In this document: positions 40,538 to 48,144 of the stretch, one piece after another | Layout: every line of letters begins with the position of its first letter | How positions within the stretch are numbered: the first letter of the stretch is position 1 | The notes under the pieces: model-generated | The model's database searches: none | Seen by the model: only the letters and a program-made list of their open reading frames with translations | Told to the model about the DNA's origin: nothing | NCBI GenBank assembly: GCA_015061525.1 | Contig: SUWK01000004.1 | Span: 1 to 64,000 of the forward strand | Length of the DNA stretch: 64,000 nucleotides | DNA from: Lentisphaerota bacterium | Lineage (GTDB): Bacteria; Verrucomicrobiota; Lentisphaeria; Victivallales; Victivallaceae | Reading direction: 5' to 3' | Program-made: the position numbers and the translations under genes

Positions 40538-41524
40538 ATGAAAAGAAACACAAACAATACTCTTTTTACTCTGATTGAACTTTTGGTGAATACTTCTATC
40601 CCGCCAATGCGTTTTTTCAAATGCGGCGACCAACGGGAGCGGCGGAATACTTCGCTTTTCTTGAAAAAGGGTGAGGGTTTGGGAGAGGGGAAAAACCTCT
40701 TTTCCCGTGAAAAGAAGTTTTTCCCCTCTCCCATAAAACCTTTCACTTTAATCGAACTGCTGGTTACTGTTGCACAACAGAACTGTTTTTCAAAAATAAA
40801 AAAATACACATCCTTACGCCCGGCAGGGCGCACTTCACGCATTTTTTGCGGGAGCAAAAAATGCTCTTCACACCTTCACATCTTCACTCAATCAGCGTTC
40901 ACGCTGATTGAACTATTGGTCGTTATCGCCATCATCGCCATTCTTGCTGCAATGCTCCTCCCGGCGCTGCAGAGCGCGCGCGCCCGTGCCATGACCACCA
41001 ACTGCGTTTCCATGCGCAAACAGGTCGGTTCATGGCTTCAAATGTATACGGATACCTTTGACGGCTGGCTGGTTCCGGCAGACTGGGGCGACCAGGGTAA
41101 AAATGAACGCTGGTACAGCGCACTCTATCAGTCCAATATCACAAAGTGGAACCGCCTTGATCAATATTTCGGCTGTCCCGCCCGCCCCGGAACCGCCGGA
41201 ACACCGACCGATGGCGCCTCCATCGCCTACAACCGCCGCCTCGGCGATATGCTCAACGGTATGTTTAAAATCTCCTCCTGCAAACGTCCTGCCAAAAAAT
41301 TCACCATTGCCGACTCGCTGTCCGGCTATGTTTTTGACGAAGAGCGCCGCGTATCCCGATTATTCGACTCCACAAAACCCTCCAAAGAAGGCTTTGCCCC
41401 GAACCACAACCGCCGCAACGGCACGATGCTCTATCTTGACGGACACGCTGAAGCAATGGAACTGGTCAACCGCGATTTGCCCACTGCCGCCGGGTACTGG
41501 TTCCCGATGCGCGATGAACTTTAA
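40538..41524 (+). CDS. Type IV pseudopilin-like protein with three successive TLIELLV motifs
   Basis: [12 protein letters not shown] (40568 region), [10 protein letters not shown] (40743), [28 protein letters not shown] (40903); C-terminal H-X10-DG ([13 protein letters not shown]). Confidence 0.8.
   Translation: MKRNTNNTLFTLIELLVNTSIPPMRFFKCGDQRERRNTSLFLKKGEGLGEGKNLFSREKKFFPSPIKPFTLIELLVTVAQQNCFSKIKKYTSLRPAGRTSRIFCGSKKCSSHLHIFTQSAFTLIELLVVIAIIAILAAMLLPALQSARARAMTTNCVSMRKQVGSWLQMYTDTFDGWLVPADWGDQGKNERWYSALYQSNITKWNRLDQYFGCPARPGTAGTPTDGASIAYNRRLGDMLNGMFKISSCKRPAKKFTIADSLSGYVFDEERRVSRLFDSTKPSKEGFAPNHNRRNGTMLYLDGHAEAMELVNRDLPTAAGYWFPMRDEL
40681..40732. repeat. R2-type near-palindrome inside the pseudopilin ORF
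   Basis: gggagaggggaaaaacctcttttcccg...tgaaaagaagtttttcccctctccc; flanks resemble 32832-32880 in reverse orientation. Confidence 0.85.
40817..40911. repeat. Hairpin/CTTCAC array inside the pseudopilin ORF
   Basis: cgcccggcagggcg-CACTTCAC-gcattttttgcgggagcaaaaaatgc-TCTTCACACCTTCACATCTTCAC-tcaatcagcgttcacgctgattga. Confidence 0.85.
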
Positions 41525-41541
41525 AAAAACAGAGGATGAAG

Positions 41542-43773
41542 ATGGGAAAAATATTTTACATTTTATTGACGGCATGGTTCTGTTGCGCGCTTTCAGCGAC
41601 GGAGTACAAAAGCTGTGAACTGAATATTGAAACGGTCAAGGGACAGGAAAAAGCCGCATCCGAACTTTTGTATCACTGGCAAAAGATCGCCGGAAACAAA
41701 GTGGCTTCCGCACCGGAAGCATTGAAAGTGGTTATCGGCCGCCAACCACCGAAAAAACGCGCGCCCAAAAAAGGAGAATCCAACTGGTTTTTCACCAAAG
41801 GCACCCTCTACATCTGGGGAGACGACAACGGCAGCCGCAACGGTACTCTCTTTGCAGTGTACGATTTTCTGGAAAAGAAGCTTGGTGTCCGCTGGATATT
41901 CCCCGGCAAAGATGGAATTTACGCTCCAGTACAGAAAACCATCAAACTCGAAGAACGCGAAAGATCCAGCCGTCGTCCGGCATTTTTGTGGACAACTCTC
42001 CGCGGTTACTTCTGGAGAGCTCGCGCAAAGCAAAGCGGTATTGCGCTTCCCCCGGAGCTTATCCTGACGGAAAAAGAGCTTGCCCGCCGCAATAGCGACA
42101 ACAAACTCTTTATGCTTCGTATGCGCCACGGCAGAGTCGCCAAAGTCCGTTACGGCCACGCCTTCGGGAAATGGGCGGAACGCTTCGGCGAAACTCATCC
42201 GGAGTACTTCGGTATGGATGCCTACGGCAAACACCGTCCGGCAGCCAAACGCCCTGACCGCTCCAAACTCTGCCTCACCAATCCCGCTGTTCAGGAGCAG
42301 ATCATCGCCGATTGGAAAGCCGCCGGAATGCCGAAATACTGGAACGTCTGTCCCAACGACGGCAGTCTCGGTTTCTGCCGCTGTCCCAAGTGCATGGCGC
42401 TTGACACCAGAACTCCGGAAGAAAGCTTCTACGATCATCTCACCGACCGCTATCTCTGGTTCTGGAACCAGCTGATTGCCAAAATGCGCCCATTGCGGCA
42501 GGATGTGGTACTGGTCACCTACGTTTACAGTTACTACCGCTTTCCGCCGCGCCGTGAAAAGGTGGAATATCCCGACAACCTCCTGTGCGGTCTGGTTCCG
42601 TCCATACTGGAAGACAATGCCGAGCTGTTCTCTCAATGGCAGAAAGCAGGCTTGAAACACTGCTTCCTGCGTCCGAATGATTTGTGCAGTTATTCTGCGG
42701 CTATCCGCGGCTGGGAAAAGGTGATTTACGATAAATTTCAGCAAACGCGGACGTTCAACATCTCCGGCGTTGACTATGATTCAAGCTTCGGCAGAGCTGC
42801 ACTTGATCTGGAAGGCTATGTGGTTGCCCGCATGATCACCGCGCCGGAAAAGAGCTTTGAGGAAATATATACCGAATACTGCGATGCTTTCGGTCCGGCA
42901 TCTTCTGCCGTACGCAAGGTTTACGACAACATCCGCCAGGCCGGAGAAGCAGCGCTGAAACTGGAGATGAATCGCATAGAAAACAAACGTCTGCTCGACG
43001 ATTCTCTGCTCAAGTTCAACACCCGGAAACTGTCCGGAGTCTACCGTTCCGCCCTTGCAATGCTTCAAAATCTTCCGGAGAAATCCATCACACTGGACAA
43101 CCGCCCGAAGCTTGAACGGCTGAAACTCGCGCTGGAACACTCTATTCTGGCACATGAATTCACATCCGCCGCTTCCGGAAACGATCAGAATTTTTTGGAA
43201 AAATGCGCGGAAAAATTGCTGGCGTTCCGCATAAAAAACAGTCGTTCTCTCTATGATCTCTGGCGTTATGTATTCTACGGTACTGAACGTAAAATCTGGC
43301 AGCGCACCCGTTGCGGAACGGCGTTCTTGAAAAAAAATCCTCAAAAATCAGCCGATTTGGCAAGCTATTGGCGCAGTTCATTCGATACTCCGGCGCTGGA
43401 CAACTGGAGTGCAAAAGAGGCATTTGACGGATTTTCAGATAAGGAAGCTTCCTTCGACCGCTTCAGCATCTCAGTCAAAAAAGGCAATAAAAAAGTAAGC
43501 TTGCTTTCCCGGGAAGTTCCGGTAACTCCCGGTGCAAAATACAGGATTTCATTCGATGCCAAGTCAAGCGGCAAAACAGCTTTTGAACTCAAAGTCACCG
43601 GCGATGGAAAAAATTTGGCAGAACTCAAACTTGAAGCAGGTTCAAAAAACTGGAAAAGCGCAAGTACCGAATTGACGGTCCCCGCAAACTGCAACTGTGT
43701 TTCAATGCAACTGCTGCGAGGAAAAACCACCGCACAAAGCTGGATCGACAATATCGAATTCACCCGGCTGTAA
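41542..43773 (+). CDS. Secreted DUF4838-family protein with C-terminal carbohydrate-binding-like domain
   Basis: Signal peptide MGKIFYILLTAWFCCALSA; KLGVRWIFPGKDGIY, ETHPEYFGMDAYGKHRP, CRCPKCMALD; C-terminal beta-sandwich-like region. The start could also be 41536. Confidence 0.8.
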   Translation: MGKIFYILLTAWFCCALSATEYKSCELNIETVKGQEKAASELLYHWQKIAGNKVASAPEALKVVIGRQPPKKRAPKKGESNWFFTKGTLYIWGDDNGSRNGTLFAVYDFLEKKLGVRWIFPGKDGIYAPVQKTIKLEERERSSRRPAFLWTTLRGYFWRARAKQSGIALPPELILTEKELARRNSDNKLFMLRMRHGRVAKVRYGHAFGKWAERFGETHPEYFGMDAYGKHRPAAKRPDRSKLCLTNPAVQEQIIADWKAAGMPKYWNVCPNDGSLGFCRCPKCMALDTRTPEESFYDHLTDRYLWFWNQLIAKMRPLRQDVVLVTYVYSYYRFPPRREKVEYPDNLLCGLVPSILEDNAELFSQWQKAGLKHCFLRPNDLCSYSAAIRGWEKVIYDKFQQTRTFNISGVDYDSSFGRAALDLEGYVVARMITAPEKSFEEIYTEYCDAFGPASSAVRKVYDNIRQAGEAALKLEMNRIENKRLLDDSLLKFNTRKLSGVYRSALAMLQNLPEKSITLDNRPKLERLKLALEHSILAHEFTSAASGNDQNFLEKCAEKLLAFRIKNSRSLYDLWRYVFYGTERKIWQRTRCGTAFLKKNPQKSADLASYWRSSFDTPALDNWSAKEAFDGFSDKEASFDRFSISVKKGNKKVSLLSREVPVTPGAKYRISFDAKSSGKTAFELKVTGDGKNLAELKLEAGSKNWKSASTELTVPANCNCVSMQLLRGKTTAQSWIDNIEFTRL

Positions 43774-43781
43774 AACCGTAC

Positions 43782-43820
43782 AAACAAAACGGCGGAAGGA
43801 TATCTTCCGCCGTTTTGTTT
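43782..43820. terminator. Bidirectional rho-independent terminator between convergent genes
   Basis: aaacaaaacggcggaag gatat cttccgccgttttgttt with A/T tracts on both sides. Confidence 0.9.
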
Positions 43821-43836
43821 TAAACGTTTAAAGGTG

Positions 43837-44592
43837 TTATTTTCCTTTTTTGTTCCGTATAACTTTGATGCTCACGCCGGAGGCGGAAGCAGCAGGTTTG
43901 TGATCTTTTTTCAATGGGTAATGTGCCAATAAGCCGGGGATTTTACCCGGTTGGTCATGGGTAAGCAGACGGTTCAGATCATCGGTCGTAAGCGCCCGGT
44001 CAAATACGGTGACATCTTCAATGGCGCACCGGATGTTGTGCCGTTTGCCCATGCCGCCGAAATTCATCACATATTCCGGAGCGGCGTAGCCCATAGGAAG
44101 AATAACCTTTTTATGCTGACTGGCGATATTGTTCCGGTTGATATATACGACAAAATCACCGTCACAGTAAATGAGTGTCACCCGGACAAACTCATCGACC
44201 GGCACCTGACTGTTTTCGGCACGCCAGAAAACATTGTAGCGGGCGATCTCCGGCTTGGCAACTCCCGGAACTTTGGCGGCAGCCTGAAATCCGGCATAGC
44301 CGCCGGTCGGGAACGATTTCATCTGAAAAAAAGCCTTTATCGAAGTCAGCCCTTCGGCGGGGTCAGGCTTGGCATCCAGAGTGAACAGCACCCTGCCGCG
44401 GTTCTTGACGTTTTCGGGGATGACCATATCCTTTTTTGCCATCTTCACTTTGAAACTCACCGTAAAAACCGGCCGCATCATCGTATTCTGCCACTTAAGC
44501 TGAATAAATTCCCGTTTGCCGCTCAATTCAACCGCGCCGAGAACAAACGCCGCCGCAAGCAAAGACAGACACAAAAAGTTTTTCATCATCAT
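43837..44592 (-). CDS. Secreted LamG/concanavalin-like domain protein
   Basis: Signal peptide MMMKNFLCLSLLAAAFVLGA; IEDVTVFDRALTTDDLNRLL...GLLAHYPL LamG-like signature. Confidence 0.7.
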   Translation of the reverse strand: MMMKNFLCLSLLAAAFVLGAVELSGKREFIQLKWQNTMMRPVFTVSFKVKMAKKDMVIPENVKNRGRVLFTLDAKPDPAEGLTSIKAFFQMKSFPTGGYAGFQAAAKVPGVAKPEIARYNVFWRAENSQVPVDEFVRVTLIYCDGDFVVYINRNNIASQHKKVILPMGYAAPEYVMNFGGMGKRHNIRCAIEDVTVFDRALTTDDLNRLLTHDQPGKIPGLLAHYPLKKDHKPAASASGVSIKVIRNKKGK

Positions 44593-44593
44593 A

Positions 44594-46936
44594 TTACCGT
44601 TTGACATAGACCGTTCCGAAAGCGGATTCATTGGCAAATGAGCCGTCAGACCAGCTGGAAACTTCTTTTTCATTGCTCACAGCATCAAAGACCGTCCGAC
44701 CGACATTCATCCGCACCTTGAAATCTTTCACGGAATCAGAATATCCCAATTCCGCCAGCGGTATGGCGATAACCATCTGCCACCTGTTTCCGGACTTCTG
44801 TGCGGAAACGGCCGCATTGCAGCTCCACTTGACATCACTCAAGCGGCCGTCCCACAATTCGCCCTCCGGAGTGATGACCAATTGATAGTAACCGTCATTT
44901 GATTTCTGCGGTCCGGCACTGATAAAGAGTTCAAAAGAGGAGTTACCGCGCCAGTTGCGGTTGTCCCTGCCCCATTTGATGCCGGAAACTTTCACATTTT
45001 TCTGATCGGATTCGGCGGCGATGATCAGTTTATCTCCCTGCACGGCACAGTAGACCGAAGCCGGATATGCCGAAGGGATAACTTTATTTTCCTTGCGCAG
45101 ACGGACATTCATGTTATTAAAAAATCCTTTGTTGGCAAGAGCGTGTTTTTTCACCTCTTCAAAGGAGATTTTTCCTTTGAATAAAGTTGCTGTCATCTCC
45201 CGTTTGGGAACGTTGTAACGGCGGGAATATTCGCCGTTGATCAACTCTGCTTCGCGGGCGATGCGTTCAATAAAAAGTTTATTTCCGGATTTGCGGACAG
45301 CGGCTCCGGCAAGGGCAAGCTGTTTTTTGATATATTCCATATCCCCCTGCTGAAAGAGCATCGCCGGGAAATTGGTATCGTATTTGTTCCAGATATACGG
45401 AGAAGGATCACTCTCCCAGCGTTGAGCGATACGGCGGTTGATGTTGCGCATGAATTCAGCAGCCGGTCCGTAATAAAAATTGTAGTAATCAGCTTCCAGA
45501 GTTTCCATATCAGCATGCGGGTCCCAGAGCAGACGGCCGAGGATATGAAACACCTTTTTCATACCGTGCCAGTAGGTGCGGCACATCTCTGAACCGTTTT
45601 TCTGCTTGTACTTTTTCAGCAGTTCCGGTGCAGTTCCCGGACGTGCGCCGTCAACGATACATTCGGTATGGTAGCCGTTGACTCCTATTGAAAGATAATA
45701 CTGCAAATCCTGCTGAAGTATTTTCAACAGCGGCACATCAAAAGCCGGACTGCCGCCGAATTTGACATAATCGCGGATATAGAGCGGATTGCCGAACTTT
45801 TTCCATTCCAGAATGAGTTTGTTCCAGCGGGCGTTGACCGAAGACGCCGGATCATTTATCCGGTGTTTGTAATCTCTGCGATAGGTACACAAACTGATAA
45901 AGAGATTGGGGTGGAGCTTTTTGAGTTTCGGCGGTTCGACTGCAGTAAGATAGGCGTAGACGAAAATCTGCACATCGGGATAACGCTTGCAGAATTTTTC
46001 GGCAATAATGTTGCAGAAGCGGAAATAGCGGGTGGAATAGACTCCGCGTTTGTATTCATCGGGGTCATCCATGGCGCGCTCCTCCGGAGAATCCCCCCAG
46101 CCCATGCCGTCATTCATGCCCATGGCGATCATGGTGGTTTCAGGATATTTCTCCATATAGTCGAACATCCGCTTGACCACGAGATCCTGAAGCTCTTTAT
46201 TACCGACGTTGATCATCCGTTTGGTGGAATAGTTCCACTTTTCAAACTTCTGCCGTTTGCCGTCGATGAGCGGGAAATATTCCGGATGCTGATCAAAATC
46301 TTTGTTGTTTATCCAGTAATAAAAGGCGTGTCCGGTATGCTTGATGTCATAACCGCGGCGGATGAGTTCGCTTCTCTGACCGTTTTCTTTCATGTGGAAA
46401 GGGCGGAAATTGTAACAGTTCATCATCTCCCAGTCCAAAAAATCCGCCTGTAACCCTTTGTAGGCAAAACCTGCGACTCCGCGCAAACTGTATGCCGGAT
46501 TGCTCATCCATGCGCCGGGGGTCAGATCAACTTTTTTTCCCGGAGTACCGTTATCCAGCGGGCGCACCCGGCGGTAGAAACCGGCGCGTTTTTCCAGAAA
46601 ATCACACGCGGCGTAGATCGCGGCGCGTTCCACATTGCCGATGAGATAAACTTTATTTGCTTCAATGACCACGGCAAAACCGTCATCTTTCAGCGTTTTA
46701 CCGCTGAAAAATTTCTTAAAAACCGCGGACAGATTTTTGTCGGCGACGGTTCCGGCAATGACTTCGATCTTTTCAAAATTGTCCGGCAGAGCAGCTTCTC
46801 CCTCGGCAAGGACTTTTTTCAGAACTTCGACCACGCCCTGATACTGGAATTTTACCGGCTTAAAAACAAAAACATCTGCACCGCTCAAAGCGATGCAGAA
46901 TGCGGACAACAACAGAAAAAAACAAATTCTTTTCAC
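44594..46936 (-). CDS. Secreted DUF4838-family protein with C-terminal CBM9-like domain
   Basis: Signal peptide MKRICFFLLLSAFCIALSGA; DFLEKRAGFYRRVRPLDNGT, QHPEYFPLIDGKRQKF; C-terminal DFKVRMNVGRTVFDAVSNEKEVSSWSDGSFANESAFGTV. Confidence 0.8.
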   Translation of the reverse strand: MKRICFFLLLSAFCIALSGADVFVFKPVKFQYQGVVEVLKKVLAEGEAALPDNFEKIEVIAGTVADKNLSAVFKKFFSGKTLKDDGFAVVIEANKVYLIGNVERAAIYAACDFLEKRAGFYRRVRPLDNGTPGKKVDLTPGAWMSNPAYSLRGVAGFAYKGLQADFLDWEMMNCYNFRPFHMKENGQRSELIRRGYDIKHTGHAFYYWINNKDFDQHPEYFPLIDGKRQKFEKWNYSTKRMINVGNKELQDLVVKRMFDYMEKYPETTMIAMGMNDGMGWGDSPEERAMDDPDEYKRGVYSTRYFRFCNIIAEKFCKRYPDVQIFVYAYLTAVEPPKLKKLHPNLFISLCTYRRDYKHRINDPASSVNARWNKLILEWKKFGNPLYIRDYVKFGGSPAFDVPLLKILQQDLQYYLSIGVNGYHTECIVDGARPGTAPELLKKYKQKNGSEMCRTYWHGMKKVFHILGRLLWDPHADMETLEADYYNFYYGPAAEFMRNINRRIAQRWESDPSPYIWNKYDTNFPAMLFQQGDMEYIKKQLALAGAAVRKSGNKLFIERIAREAELINGEYSRRYNVPKREMTATLFKGKISFEEVKKHALANKGFFNNMNVRLRKENKVIPSAYPASVYCAVQGDKLIIAAESDQKNVKVSGIKWGRDNRNWRGNSSFELFISAGPQKSNDGYYQLVITPEGELWDGRLSDVKWSCNAAVSAQKSGNRWQMVIAIPLAELGYSDSVKDFKVRMNVGRTVFDAVSNEKEVSSWSDGSFANESAFGTVYVKR

Positions 46937-46959
46937 GATGACCTCAATAATTTAAAATA

Positions 46960-47718
46960 TCAGCGGGTAATCGTCTTATAAGCATTTTTCTGACTGAAAT
47001 ATCCCATGTAAGTTGCTCCGCCGGCCTTATCGGCATAGCCTTCACCGCCGGTAAGTTTAACATGTTCAGTATACTTTGAATGCAGCAGATTTGCATCCAG
47101 ACTCTCGACGTGTCCGTCAATAAAATGGGTGTTGTTGGTGTTATTGTGTTTGGTCCAGAAGTGACCGTCAGATTGGGTTCCGTTGCGGGGATCAAGGACT
47201 GACTTCTGATTGACAACACCACTGTCGCCCAAAGCACCGGTATCGCTGAAAATGATCGACTTATTGGGAAGTTTGCGCAAAAACAACGTACGACCCTGAA
47301 AATGTGTACCCTGGGTAAAATACCGTTTATACAACCGCATAATACCATAGGAATACCACTTACCGGGATTGGGATTACCCAGACCGGGACACGCTTTGAT
47401 CTGCAGATATTTGTATTCTTCAGAGTTGTTGGTCTTGGCAAAATAGCCCTCTTTGATCAAAAGGAAATACCATGGGCTGTCTGAATCATTTCCGATAGTG
47501 TACATTCCATCCCAGTCATTGCCATAGAGCTGCACCATGGTACCGATCTGCTTCAAATTGGATGTACACTGGCTGGAAATTCCGCGCGCCCGGGCTTTCT
47601 GCAAAGTGGGCAGCAAAATCGCAGCAAGAATAGCGATGATCGCGATAACAACGAGAAGTTCAATAAGGGTAAAGCAGTCCTGCTTTACCCGCCTGCAGGC
47701 GAGACAAACATTTGACAT
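46960..47718 (-). CDS. Type IV pseudopilin-like protein (H-X9-DG class)
   Basis: [61 protein letters not shown] ggag. Confidence 0.85.
   Translation of the reverse strand: MSNVCLACRRVKQDCFTLIELLVVIAIIAILAAILLPTLQKARARGISSQCTSNLKQIGTMVQLYGNDWDGMYTIGNDSDSPWYFLLIKEGYFAKTNNSEEYKYLQIKACPGLGNPNPGKWYSYGIMRLYKRYFTQGTHFQGRTLFLRKLPNKSIIFSDTGALGDSGVVNQKSVLDPRNGTQSDGHFWTKHNNTNNTHFIDGHVESLDANLLHSKYTEHVKLTGGEGYADKAGGATYMGYFSQKNAYKTITR
47667..47701. repeat. Paired hairpins directly before FTLIELL codons
   Basis: gggtaaagcag-tc-ctgctttaccc followed by cgcctgcaggcg. Confidence 0.9.
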
Positions 47719-47797
47719 AACAACATTCTCCATAAAAATTTTCAAAAAACCTCTGCTGTCTAATTTAGCATTGGGATGCATGTTTTACAAATTTAAC

Positions 47798-47839
47798 ATG
47801 TACGGAATCTTATCAAAGATGTATGGAATCTCATCACCA
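47798..47839. promoter_or_regulatory. Putative operator: two 21-bp direct repeats
   Basis: atgtacggaatcttatcaaag / atgtatggaatctcatcacca upstream of the 47718 pseudopilin-DUF4838-LamG operon. Confidence 0.5.
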
Positions 47840-48144
47840 CATAAATCTGATGCAAACACCTCATCCACTTTCTCCGGCATTGCATTACAGTTTGCAGATA
47901 CCGTTTTTATGGCTTACCCGAAGTGAAAATGGATCTGAAACATCTGATTTACAAACGTTGTATCATTTCTTATGAAACAATAAAAACAAATGATGGCTGT
48001 ATCAGTATTGTGACAGACTGTAACGATACTGAAAAATCCACCTCGTTTTCAAAAATTTTAACGCATTTTTTTGACAAATAAAAAAAATATGCTATCTTAA
48101 GTTCTAAATCATCTAAACAACCCAATAAAAAAGAAAGGCCCATC

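Noticed and set aside
41593-42744. 383-aa minus-strand ORF
   Set aside because: Antisense shadow of the 41542 DUF4838 gene.
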